Shown in pieces: positions 8,380 to 15,895 of a DNA stretch of 64,000 bases (within the stretch, counting starts at the first letter, position 1; each line of letters begins with the position of its first letter). Source of the DNA: OMII01 sp947467385 (lineage in GTDB: Bacteria > Bdellovibrionota_C > UBA2361 > OMII01); assembly GCA_044360075.1 (NCBI GenBank), contig JBIKLA010000006.1:62001-126000 (forward strand), given 5' to 3'. The notes under the pieces were generated by a model that worked only from the letters and a program-made list of their open reading frames with translations, ran no database searches and was not told the origin of the DNA. A program made the position numbers and the translations under genes.

Positions 8380-8895
8380 CTAGAATTGCGGACCGTTCTC
8401 CGTTGTCATCATCTCAATCTGAGCGTCCTGCTGGCAGGCGATAGGTGCGTCAAGCGCCGGAAGTCGCTGAAAGGCGTTAGCGAGACGCCGCGCTATGCGG
8501 ACGAGCCCCTGCACCTCGCCGTGCTCGCTCTCTAGCTCAACGGCATACGACACCCCAGGCTCGGCCACAAAGGTACCGGAGCAGTACGCCGCGACTACGC
8601 TCGCGGGGCACAGGTGTTCGCGGGCGTCGCAGTACGCATCAGCGCCATAGACGACCCTAAATGAGATTGTGTGCGGTCCGGGCGCAATCTCGTAGTCCGA
8701 AGAGAATCCATACGCCGTGTCGGCGATGGATGTGCCATCAAGCGCCGCATCCTTGAACGTCATGTTGGGGTTAGAACGCACAAGCGCGAGCCGCGCCACA
8801 TCCTCCGGCGGACGCTCCGGGCCAGGATATAGGCGCGTTGTGCACGCACACAGCCCTAACACCGCAGCAAGTATCACTCTCGGCCTCTGCACCAC
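8380..8895 (-). CDS. Lipoprotein with PEGA-like beta domain
   Basis: 171 residues. The signal peptide ends in LGLCAC, so lipidation is likely at one of the two Cys. The mature part has 'ALVRSNPNMTFKDAALDGTSIADT...YEIAPGPHTISFRVVY', a strand-turn pattern like PEGA or carboxypeptidase-regulatory domains ('v.lDG......l.pG.H.i.v'). Two Cys pairs (YCDAREHLC and the later YCSG/ACQQ) could form disulphides. It lies 18 nt upstream of the peptidase gene and 3 nt downstream of yheU, so it is probably in the same transcript. Function unknown. Confidence 0.75.
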   Translation of the reverse strand: MVQRPRVILAAVLGLCACTTRLYPGPERPPEDVARLALVRSNPNMTFKDAALDGTSIADTAYGFSSDYEIAPGPHTISFRVVYGADAYCDAREHLCPASVVAAYCSGTFVAEPGVSYAVELESEHGEVQGLVRIARRLANAFQRLPALDAPIACQQDAQIEMMTTENGPQF

Positions 8896-8898
8896 CCG

Positions 8899-9177
8899 CT
8901 ACTCCTTTTCGCCTGCCGCCGCAGCTGCCCCAAGGAAGCGCTTGCTACCTTTAGTGACTAGGTCGCAGCTCTCAGTTGACTCGTCGTAAATGACCGCGAC
9001 ATCCCCCAGCTCAAGCTGCTTCATCACCTGCGCTACCTTACCGTCGAGCCCAGAGCCCTTTCCGGATTCCGAGCCAACGGACGACCCGTAGCCGTAGTCT
9101 GTGCCCTCGCGCAGAACGAACTCCTCAACTATTCCCCTCAGGGTATCAGGGCTTAGCATGGTGTAGGGGATGATCAT
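8899..9177 (-). CDS. yheU: YheU/UPF0270 family protein
   Basis: 92 residues from the ATG at 9177, giving the family-typical start MIIPYTMLSPDTLRGIVEEFVLREGTDYG, then LDGKVAQVMKQLELGDVAVIYDESTESCDLV. Family members are usually 70-80 residues; the extra length here is a Gly/Ser-rich insert (about residues 29-40) and an Ala-rich tail. The biochemical role of UPF0270 proteins is not established. It sits 44 nt downstream of slyD; both families are common in gammaproteobacteria, where they can also be near neighbours. Confidence 0.85.
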   Translation of the reverse strand: MIIPYTMLSPDTLRGIVEEFVLREGTDYGYGSSVGSESGKGSGLDGKVAQVMKQLELGDVAVIYDESTESCDLVTKGSKRFLGAAAAAGEKE

Positions 9178-9221
9178 GCCGGGACTATAGCAAGCTTGCC
9201 GTCCCGGCAAAACCGCCGGCC

Positions 9222-9722
9222 TTAGTGCTGGTGGCCGCCCGGGCCGTGGGCGTGCCCGTGGCTGAGCTCATCCTGGGAGGCCGGCCGAACGGCCGTCAGC
9301 GTAATCTCGAAGTGCAGGGCCTCGCCCGCCAGGGGGTGGTTGGCGTCAAGGATAACGACATCAGGCCTCATTTCTATGATGCGCGCGGGCACCTTCTGGC
9401 CCTGGTCGGACTGAAGCTCAACGACTTCGTCCACGCCGACTGTTTCCGGCAGGTTCCAATGCTCCTTGGGCACCGAGATGACCAGCTCCTCGCGGCGCGG
9501 ACCGTATCCCTCCTCCGGCGACACCACCACAGTAAAGGCGGCGCCTCCTGCGGCCTTTCCAAGGAGAGCGGCCTCAAGCCCTGGCACTATCTGCCCGTAA
9601 CCATGAAGGTACGAGAGCGGATCTCCCCCTTCCGACGAGTCAAGGACCTGGCCGTCCTTGCTGCGGAGGGTATAATGGAATGATACGACAGAGTCTTTTG
9701 CAATGAGTTGAAGTGCTGACAT
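9222..9722 (-). CDS. slyD: FKBP-type peptidyl-prolyl isomerase, SlyD-like
   Basis: 166 residues. The N-terminus VVSFHYTLRSKDGQVLDSSEGGDPLSYLHGYGQIVPGLE is the FKBP half-domain. The middle segment (about 70-125: SPEEGYGPRREELVISVPK...) is the insert-in-flap domain of SlyD that binds unfolded clients. The domain closes with 'ILDANHPLAGEALHFEITLTAV', the SlyD signature with DxNHPLAG. The tail HGHAHGPGGHQH is His-rich and may bind nickel or other metals. Cytoplasmic folding factor. First gene of the minus-strand run ending with the ATP-grasp ligase. Confidence 0.93.
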   Translation of the reverse strand: MSALQLIAKDSVVSFHYTLRSKDGQVLDSSEGGDPLSYLHGYGQIVPGLEAALLGKAAGGAAFTVVVSPEEGYGPRREELVISVPKEHWNLPETVGVDEVVELQSDQGQKVPARIIEMRPDVVILDANHPLAGEALHFEITLTAVRPASQDELSHGHAHGPGGHQH

Positions 9723-9986
9723 GAGAGCTCCTTAGCGCCTAGCGCGAACCAGTTAACCCGCACTGCGATTCATGGCACCACGGTGCGGCGTCCTTAAATC
9801 GTAGCACACGCCCTAGAGCCTGAATACCCAAGGAACGCCATTGGGCGTAGGCTCTCGGACTCTTTTGCGCAAGCCACACGGCTGCATAAACACCTAAATT
9901 TACATGAAAAGTGACCCATCGCCTGCCGCTAGCAACAGCGGTAGGTGTGCGCGCCGACGTGGTCTGTGCTAAAACCACTCGCGAGT
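9723..9986. promoter_or_regulatory. Divergent slyD/prfC control region with two hairpins
   Basis: 264 nt without a convincing gene. It holds a hairpin with AGAGCCT (9815-9821) pairing with AGGCTCT (9849-9855) and an inner CCCAA/TTGGG stem, and a second hairpin closer to prfC, CCT.CCGCT (9922-9930) with AGCGG.AGG (9937-9945). A minus-strand ORF spanning it (9739-9978) looks non-coding. The second hairpin would lie in the prfC 5' leader. Confidence 0.35.
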
Positions 9987-11597
9987 ATGTCAGACGCAGT
10001 ATCCCAAAAAGAACTCTCGGCGCAGATCGCCAAGCGCCGAACCTTCGCCATCATCAGCCATCCAGACGCCGGGAAAACTACGCTGACCGAAAAGCTACTG
10101 CTTTATTCGGGCCAGATAGGCGTCGCCGGAATGGTTAGGGCCCGCAAGGGCGGGCGCGCCACGAGTTCCGACTGGATGAAGCTTGAGCAAGAGCGCGGAA
10201 TCTCGGTGTCCGCATCGGCGATGCAATTTCCGTACAAGGAATCCGTTATCAACGTACTCGACACGCCAGGCCACCAGGACTTCAGCGAGGACACATACAG
10301 GACCCTTACGGCCGCTGACAGCGCCGTGATGGTACTTGATGCCGGAAAAGGCGTTGAGGAGCAGACGCGCAAGCTCTTTGCCGTATGCCGCATGCAGAAA
10401 ACCCCTATCCTGACTTTCATTAACAAGATGGACCTGCACGGAAAGGATCCGCTTGAGCTTCTGCAGGAGGTTGAGGCGGTGCTCGGCATTCTGGCAACCC
10501 CCATCAACTGGCCGATCGGGCACGGCAGCCAATTCAAGGGCGTGGTGTACCCGGATACGCGGCAGGTGATGCTCTTCAAAAAGTCCGAGATCGGAGGCGC
10601 AGCCAAAGCTGAGTTTCTTTCGGTGTCGCTGGAAGAGGCGCGCTCAAGCGGCGCCATCTCACAGGAGGAGCACGCCCAGCTTAATGACGAGCTTGAGCTT
10701 CTCTCGGCAGCCGGCAACCCGTTCTCATACGAGAAGTTCCTCCAGGGGGAAATCACCCCCGTTTTCTTCGGCTCCGCCCTAACGAACTTTGGAGTTGAGC
10801 CCTTCTTTGACTCTTTCGCCAAACTTGCGCCCCCTCCGCACGCCTATATGGCCGACACGTCGGCGGGGGAAGCGGTAGAGATCGATCCAAGTCAGAAGCC
10901 CTTCTCTGCGTACGTATTCAAGATCCAGGCGAATATGAACCCAAAGCACCGCGACAGCATGGCCTACATGCGCGTTTGCTCGGGACACTTCGAGCGTGAC
11001 ATGGTCGTTAAGCACCACCGCTCGGGCAAGGAGATTCGGCTTTCGCGCTCCTACAGCCTTGTTGCCAAGGACAGAAATACAGTAGACGAAGGGTACCCGG
11101 GCGACATTATCGGGGTCATTAATCCTGGTGTCTTCGCCATCGGTGACACGGTTTCGCTCGACGGCGGCTTTAACTACAAGCCGATGCCTCAATTTCCGCC
11201 CGAGATAGTAGCCCAGATTCGGCCGACCGATGTCCTTAAGCACAAGCAGTTCGACAAGGGTATCGACCAGCTTGCACACGAGGGCGCTGTGCAGATCCTT
11301 CGCTCGATGCGGAATCCTAAGGATCCCCCTCTCGTTGCGGCGGTCGGAAAGCTCCAGTTCGATGTGCTCGTCTTTCGCCTCAAGGAGGAGTACGGCGTGT
11401 CAACAGCAATCGATTATCTTCCGTACCGACACAGCTGCTACGTTATTGGCGAGGTGAAGGGCCTCACCCTTCCGATGGGCTCGTTTCTGGCGCTTGATGC
11501 GCGGGACCGCACAGTGCTTCTCCTAAGCGCCGAGTGGGAAAAGAAATACGTGCGAGAGAAGAACCCGGACCGACTGTTCCCCGACTTCGTCCGATAG
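9987..11597 (+). CDS. prfC: Peptide chain release factor 3
   Basis: 536 residues from the ATG at 9987 (E. coli RF3 is 529). Translational GTPase that recycles RF1/RF2 from the ribosome after termination. G1 is SHPDAGKTT at 24-32, G2 lies around GISVSASAM at 71-79, G3 is DTPGH at 92-96 and G4 is NKMD at 146-149. The C-terminal part carries the RF3-specific blocks (GVFAIGDTVS..., AVGKLQFDVLVFRLKEEYGV..., LLLSAEWEKKYVREKNPDR) that separate it from EF-G and TypA. Single-gene unit; the stop is 11 nt from the convergent cystathionine lyase gene. Confidence 0.96.
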   Translation: MSDAVSQKELSAQIAKRRTFAIISHPDAGKTTLTEKLLLYSGQIGVAGMVRARKGGRATSSDWMKLEQERGISVSASAMQFPYKESVINVLDTPGHQDFSEDTYRTLTAADSAVMVLDAGKGVEEQTRKLFAVCRMQKTPILTFINKMDLHGKDPLELLQEVEAVLGILATPINWPIGHGSQFKGVVYPDTRQVMLFKKSEIGGAAKAEFLSVSLEEARSSGAISQEEHAQLNDELELLSAAGNPFSYEKFLQGEITPVFFGSALTNFGVEPFFDSFAKLAPPPHAYMADTSAGEAVEIDPSQKPFSAYVFKIQANMNPKHRDSMAYMRVCSGHFERDMVVKHHRSGKEIRLSRSYSLVAKDRNTVDEGYPGDIIGVINPGVFAIGDTVSLDGGFNYKPMPQFPPEIVAQIRPTDVLKHKQFDKGIDQLAHEGAVQILRSMRNPKDPPLVAAVGKLQFDVLVFRLKEEYGVSTAIDYLPYRHSCYVIGEVKGLTLPMGSFLALDARDRTVLLLSAEWEKKYVREKNPDRLFPDFVR

Positions 11598-11608
11598 TCG
11601 TCCCCGAG

Positions 11609-12790
11609 CTACGACATCGCCCGCCGGAATCCGGCCTCAAGGTCGGCTATCAGGTCGTCCACATCCTCGATCCCAACCGAGAGCCGAATAAGCCCGTCGG
11701 AGATGCCTGATTTCTCGCGCACCTCTTTCGGAATCGAGGCGTGGGTCATGATCGCGGGGTGCTCAATCAGGCTCTCCACCCCCCCGAGGCTCTCGGCCAG
11801 CGAGAAGACCCTTACGGTCTCTAAGAACTTGCGCGACGGCTCAACTCCTCCCTTAATCACCATCGTGATCATCCCGCCGCCGTTTCGCATCTGCCTCTTG
11901 GCGACCTCGTGCTGGGGGTGGCTACGGAGGCCGGGATAGCGCACATACTCTACGGCTTTATGACCCTCCAGGTACTCCGCAATCTGGTGGGCGTTCTTGG
12001 CGCTCTGCTCCATCCGGACGGCGAGGGTCTTCACCCCCCGCAGGATAAGGAAGCAGTCGAAGGGGCTCGGCACAGAGCCTATGGCATTCTGGAGGAACGA
12101 AAGGCGCTCACAGAGCTCCTTGTTGTCTCCCACAACCACTATACCCCCGACGCAGTCGGAGTGGCCGTTGAGGTACTTCGTTGCGGAATGAAGCACGACC
12201 GAGAAGCCGTGCGAGAGCGGCTGCTGCAGGTACGGGCTCGCAAAGGTATTGTCGCAGACCGATATGAAGCTCTCTCTTTTGGCAAAGGCGCCAACCTGCT
12301 CAAGGTCACACACCTTCAGCAGCGGATTTGTCGGTGTTTCTACCCACACCATCCTCGTATTCGGCCGGCGCGCGCTCTCAAGGTTGGCCCGCACACTACG
12401 CGCGTCAGAGAGGTCAACGTAGGTCACCTCGAGCCCCATAGACTGCTTCCTCACGCGCTCAAAGAGGCGATAGGTGCCGCCATAGAGGTCATCCCCAGCA
12501 ATGATGTGAGAGCCGGCCGGCAAAAGCTCAAGAACGGTTGCGCTCGCCGCCATTCCGCTTGAGAAGCCAAAGCCTGCCGCTCCGCCCTCAAGTGCGGCGA
12601 CGCAGCGCTCATACGCGTAGCGCGTCGGGTTGTGAGAGCGCGCATAGTCGAAGCCCTTGTGCACGCCCGGACTCTGCTGCACATAGGTAGATGTAGCAAA
12701 TATCGGGGGGATAATGGCCCCTGTGGTTGCCTCCGGCTCCTGTCCGACGTGCAGCGCCTTCGTCGAAAATCCCGCACCATCTTTAGCCAT
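11609..12790 (-). CDS. Cystathionine gamma-lyase / gamma-synthase family PLP enzyme
   Basis: 393 residues, the full length for the Cys/Met-metabolism PLP family. FDYARSHNPTRYAYERCVAALEGG and SSGMAA are the cofactor phosphate-binding parts; K205 in SATKYLNGHSD is the Schiff-base Lys; the C-terminus has the SLGGVESLIEHPA substrate-gating block. Sequence alone cannot separate gamma-lyase from gamma-synthase, but the adjacent upstream cystathionine beta-synthase (8-nt overlap) argues for gamma-lyase in reverse transsulfuration, cystathionine to cysteine plus 2-oxobutyrate. Confidence 0.93.
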   Translation of the reverse strand: MAKDGAGFSTKALHVGQEPEATTGAIIPPIFATSTYVQQSPGVHKGFDYARSHNPTRYAYERCVAALEGGAAGFGFSSGMAASATVLELLPAGSHIIAGDDLYGGTYRLFERVRKQSMGLEVTYVDLSDARSVRANLESARRPNTRMVWVETPTNPLLKVCDLEQVGAFAKRESFISVCDNTFASPYLQQPLSHGFSVVLHSATKYLNGHSDCVGGIVVVGDNKELCERLSFLQNAIGSVPSPFDCFLILRGVKTLAVRMEQSAKNAHQIAEYLEGHKAVEYVRYPGLRSHPQHEVAKRQMRNGGGMITMVIKGGVEPSRKFLETVRVFSLAESLGGVESLIEHPAIMTHASIPKEVREKSGISDGLIRLSVGIEDVDDLIADLEAGFRRAMS

Positions 12791-14138
12791 GATTCTTTCT
12801 CCGCATATAGTTCAGGTAATCGATCTTGGTCACAAGCCCAAGCAGCCGCCCCTCATGCACAATAATGGGCACGAGGTCACGCTCGAAGAGTAACTTCAGG
12901 GCGGACGGGTCGGCGCTGGGCGGGAGGGTTTCCAGGCTGGTGGACATGAAGTCCCGGACCTGGCGCCCAAACTGCGCTTGGTCCTCCCCCACAGCGTTAA
13001 GGAGATCCAATTCATCGATAATGCCAAGAAGCTGCCCCTCGCTGACGACAGGAAGCTGGGAAATGCCGTGGCCCCGCATGCGGCTATACGCGGTGCCTAG
13101 GGTGTCAGTTGGCTCGATGGAGATCGGCAACTTTTGGCTGATATAGTCACGCAGATCGCCGTAGTGCTCGCCCGCAAGGAGCCCCTGGTCCCTCATCCAC
13201 GTGTCATCGAAAAGCTTCGTTATGTAGCGCGCCCCGGTGTCGCAGATGAATGTGACAACCCGCTTCGGCGAGGTCTGCTCGCGGCAATACCGAAGCGCCG
13301 TTGCCACGAGGAGGCCCGAGGAAGACCCGGCAAGGATCCCCTCTCGCTTGAAGACCTCTCGCGCGACGTCGAAGCTCTCGGCGTCGGAAACCGAGTAGCT
13401 GCGCTTGACTCGTGAAAGGTCGGCCACCGGCGGAATAAAGTCTTCGCCCATGCCCTCGATGAGCCATGACCCCGACTCCTTAAGCAGCTCCCCGGTTCGA
13501 ACGTAGTGGTCGAGAATTGAGCCCACCGGATCCGCCAACACTAGCTCTGTATGCGGCGAAGCCTTAGCAAAAAATCGAGAGAGGCCAGTGAGGGTTCCGC
13601 CCGATCCCACCCCCACTACGATCGCGTCAACCCGGTGCTCCATCTGTTCCCAGATCTCAGGCCCGGTCGTGGCTTCGTGGGCCGCCGGGTTCGCCTCATT
13701 GCCGAACTGATTCGTGTAATAGGAGTCCGGAATCTCCTTCGAGAGGCGCTCTGCGATGTCCTGATAGTAGGCCGGATGCCCCTTGCCAACGTCCGAGCGC
13801 GTGATTATCACCTCCGCCCCAAGCGCCCGAACGGTTCTCACCTTCTCTTGACTCATCTTATCGGGGATGACGAGGATCAGCTTGTATCCCTTGAGCGCAG
13901 CAACGAGCGCTAGGCCAATACCCGTGTTGCCCGCTGTAGCCTCAATTATCGTTCCTCCCGCGCGCAAGAGCCCAGAACGCTCAGCTGCCTCAACCATGGC
14001 CAGCGCGATGCGATCCTTGATCGAGCCGGTTGGGTTCTGATTCTCAAGCTTCACAAAAAGCTCACACGGCCCAGTGTCGAAGCGGGTGAGCTTTACGAGC
14101 GGGGTATTGCCGATCAGGTCCAGAACGGAGTGAGTCAT
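12783..14138 (-). CDS. cbs: Cystathionine beta-synthase with C-terminal CBS pair
   Basis: 451 residues. The N-terminal fold-type II PLP domain has LIGNTPLVKLTRF, NPTGSIKDR with Schiff-base K41, EATAGNTGIGLALVAA and GVGSGGTLTGLSRFF. The last ~110 residues are two CBS motifs (about 335-451), 'MRGHGISQLPVVSEGQLLGIIDELDLL' and 'RDLVPIIVHEGRLLGLVTKIDYLNYM', as in animal CBS where they bind S-adenosylmethionine. It condenses homocysteine and serine to cystathionine. A bare cysteine synthase would lack the CBS pair. Cotranscribed with the lyase that follows. Confidence 0.92.
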   Translation of the reverse strand: MTHSVLDLIGNTPLVKLTRFDTGPCELFVKLENQNPTGSIKDRIALAMVEAAERSGLLRAGGTIIEATAGNTGIGLALVAALKGYKLILVIPDKMSQEKVRTVRALGAEVIITRSDVGKGHPAYYQDIAERLSKEIPDSYYTNQFGNEANPAAHEATTGPEIWEQMEHRVDAIVVGVGSGGTLTGLSRFFAKASPHTELVLADPVGSILDHYVRTGELLKESGSWLIEGMGEDFIPPVADLSRVKRSYSVSDAESFDVAREVFKREGILAGSSSGLLVATALRYCREQTSPKRVVTFICDTGARYITKLFDDTWMRDQGLLAGEHYGDLRDYISQKLPISIEPTDTLGTAYSRMRGHGISQLPVVSEGQLLGIIDELDLLNAVGEDQAQFGRQVRDFMSTSLETLPPSADPSALKLLFERDLVPIIVHEGRLLGLVTKIDYLNYMRRKNHG

Positions 14139-14161
14139 AGAGAGCCGGTTGTTAAGGTTGA

Positions 14162-14173
14162 GTATAGCTATAC
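14162..14173. promoter_or_regulatory. 12-bp perfect palindrome between cbs and sufE
   Basis: GTATAGCTATAC lies 24-35 nt upstream of the cbs start (minus strand) in the divergent cbs/sufE gap. It could act as an operator for a dimeric regulator of sulfur genes, or as overlapping -10-like elements. A 12-bp palindrome is expected several times by chance in 64 kb, so its location is the only support. Confidence 0.25.
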
Positions 14174-14264
14174 CGCACGCTTAGCTCGCTCGAAAGCAAA
14201 AATGTCCCCTCCCCCGAGGCCGGCAGCCGCTTCCTAAGGAGGCCAGATGTGGTAAAAACCCTGC

Positions 14265-14699
14265 ATGAACCTGCGAACTGACTATCCAAACCGGCTGCTG
14301 CTCGATGAGTACGCCGCTCTCGATACGGCCGAAGATCGCCTCTCATGGCTCATGGACCGGGAGAGCGCCCACTCTGACCTGCTTGAGAGCGACATGACCC
14401 CAGAAAAGCGGGTGCCCGGCTGCGTCTCCGGGCTATGGCTTAAGGCCGTGGTGAGGGAAGGCATATGCTCATTTTATGCCCGCAGCGAGTCTCCTATGGT
14501 GAGTGGGGTGGTCACGTTCCTGTGCGAGCTGTACAGCGGGCTGTCACCGGAGGATGTCATTACCCTCGCTACTACGATTCCAGGCAAGCTAGCCCTTGAG
14601 GGCCTCCTGAGCACGACCCGCAAGCGGGCCGTGTCGAGCGCTATTTCTTTTTTCCGGCACACTGCCCAGCAGCACCTCGACACGCTGGCAGCGGCATAG
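14265..14699 (+). CDS. sufE: SufE-family Fe-S cluster sulfur-transfer protein
   Basis: 144 residues. SufE accepts persulfide sulfur from a cysteine desulfurase and passes it to the scaffold. The acceptor Cys is C53 in KRVPGCVSGLWL, with the preceding RL.WLMDR helix and the following ARSESPMVSGVVTFLCELYSG block as in SufE/CsdE. The fold's last helices (TIPGKLALEGLLSTTRKRAVSSAISFFR) are present. No desulfurase gene is nearby. It is followed after 6 nt by tatD. Confidence 0.92.
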   Translation: MNLRTDYPNRLLLDEYAALDTAEDRLSWLMDRESAHSDLLESDMTPEKRVPGCVSGLWLKAVVREGICSFYARSESPMVSGVVTFLCELYSGLSPEDVITLATTIPGKLALEGLLSTTRKRAVSSAISFFRHTAQQHLDTLAAA

Positions 14700-14705
14700 C
14701 GCCAC

Positions 14706-15515
14706 ATGCGGCTTTTTGACGCCCACAACCACCTGCACGACAAGCGCCTGGCGCTCAGCCCCGACGAGCTCATCGCTGAATGCGTCTCTTCGGGCGTTGT
14801 AGCGGCAGTTGTCAACGGCACTGCGGAGGACGACTGGGACGAGGTGCTATCTCTCGCGCAGCGCAACCCCGTGGTGGTGCCCTCCTTTGGCCTTCATCCG
14901 TGGCGCTTTCCCAGCCGATCGCCTGAGTGGCTGGACAGCCTCGTGCGAAATCTTCGCTCAATCCCCTCCGGCGTGGGAGAGATCGGGATCGACCGCTGGA
15001 AGACTGACCTCGATCCCAAGGAGCAGGAGTCGGTGTTTATGGCGCAGGTTGAGATTGCGCAGCAAGAGAGCCGGCCCATGTCTATTCATGGCCTTCGGGC
15101 CTGGGGGCGGCTGCATGAGCTCTTGCGTGGGGTTCGCATCCCCCAATGCGGATTTTTGCTGCACAGCTACGGCGGCCCGCCGGAGATGGTCCCGCAATTC
15201 GCGAGCCTGGGCGCATACTTCTCTTTCCCGGGATCCTTCCTTAACCCTGGGCGCGAGATGAAGATTGCCGCCTTCGCTGCCGTTCCGGCGGAGCGCCTAC
15301 TGCTCGAAACTGACGCCCCGGACCAGTGCCTTCCGCCAGCTATGGATAGGTACGCGCTAACCTCTCCGCAGGACGGAAAGCGGACCAATCATCCGGCAAA
15401 CATCCGCGCCGTCTACGAGGGGTACGCAGAATCGCAGGGACTTGAGCTTTCTGCGTTGTCGGCGCAGCTCGAGCGTAACTTCCGTGCGCTCTTCGGTGCG
15501 CTGCTCCGCGCGTAG
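14706..15515 (+). CDS. TatD-family metal-dependent hydrolase
   Basis: 269 residues. TIM-barrel amidohydrolase of the TatD group: H7 and H9 in FDAHNHLHD, E in VGEIGIDRWKTD, H in SIHGLR, H in LLHSYGG and D in LLLETDAPDQ supply the metal ligands in the usual order. The family includes 3'-5' DNA exonucleases and D-tyrosyl-tRNA deacylase-like activities; which applies here cannot be said. It is translated from just after sufE and likely shares its transcript. Confidence 0.88.
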   Translation: MRLFDAHNHLHDKRLALSPDELIAECVSSGVVAAVVNGTAEDDWDEVLSLAQRNPVVVPSFGLHPWRFPSRSPEWLDSLVRNLRSIPSGVGEIGIDRWKTDLDPKEQESVFMAQVEIAQQESRPMSIHGLRAWGRLHELLRGVRIPQCGFLLHSYGGPPEMVPQFASLGAYFSFPGSFLNPGREMKIAAFAAVPAERLLLETDAPDQCLPPAMDRYALTSPQDGKRTNHPANIRAVYEGYAESQGLELSALSAQLERNFRALFGALLRA

Positions 15516-15549
15516 GATTCAGATCTAAGCTCCACTACATTCTGAAGCG

Positions 15550-15725
15550 TCTACCCCCTCCTTATCTGCCCGGCTCAACGCGCTCGCCGGGGTAATCTCT
15601 CTCCGCGAGCCGAGAGGTTCGCGACAAAATTGCACGGGTAGAGGATGTCCCTCTGGACAACCACGGTTCCGAACGAAGCGTGGTTGCGAGGACGGAGGGA
15701 ATGTTTTGCAAATCGGTTTGCAGAC
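15550..15725 (+). ncRNA. Multi-hairpin structured RNA, riboswitch-like leader candidate
   Basis: Helices found by eye: P1 TCTACCC (15550-15556) with GGGTAGA (15636-15642), closing a three-way junction; P2 CCCGGC (15569-15574) with GCCGGG (15586-15591); P3 CGCGAGCC (15604-15611) with GGTTCGCG (15616-15623), 8 bp capped by a GAGA GNRA loop; P4 TCCCTC (15648-15653) with GAGGGA (15695-15700), enclosing P5 CAACCACG (15658-15665) with CGTGGTTG (15679-15686); P6 TTTGCAAA/TTTGCAGA (15705-15724) around TCGG. P3 and P6 each contain a G-U pair that works only if the plus strand is transcribed. CTCCTTA at 15558-15564, between P1 and P2, is exactly complementary to TAAGGAG (15748-15754), the ribosome site of the downstream 40-codon ORF. 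It matches no riboswitch, RNase P, tmRNA, SRP or 6S consensus that I know. Confidence 0.55.
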
Positions 15726-15762
15726 ACTTCGGCTGGCGACCGCTGGTTAAGGAGAGTGTGTC

Positions 15763-15885
15763 ATGTTGACGTTACGTCGAGTACCTGTGCCGTACGAAGA
15801 AACTGGCTGTGGGAAGCCGGGATGCCCTATTAAGCACCGCCACTACCACACCAGTTGGCCCGGCTATGGCGAGGATGACGAGTAA
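15763..15885 (+). CDS. 40-residue Cys/His-rich small protein
   Basis: Starts with ATG 8 nt after AAGGAG (15749-15754), a near-ideal ribosome site, and ends TAA at 15883-15885, 10 nt before the convergent tcdA stop. The C-terminal half has C16-x4-C21-x3-H25-x-H27-x-H29 within TGCGKPGCPIKHRHYH, then SWPGYGEDDE. Such a Cys/His cluster suggests metal binding; a modified-peptide precursor is another possibility, but no modification enzyme is adjacent. No family recognised. The structured RNA upstream would be its leader. Confidence 0.5.
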   Translation: MLTLRRVPVPYEETGCGKPGCPIKHRHYHTSWPGYGEDDE

Positions 15886-15895
15886 CTTGTTGCCC

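Noticed and set aside
9739..9978. 79-codon minus-strand ORF upstream of prfC
   Set aside because: Arbitrary composition and it covers the prfC promoter area.
15645..15833. 62-codon ORF across the structured RNA
   Set aside because: No ribosome site, non-protein-like composition, and it would read through the hairpins; the 40-codon ORF in another frame is far better supported.
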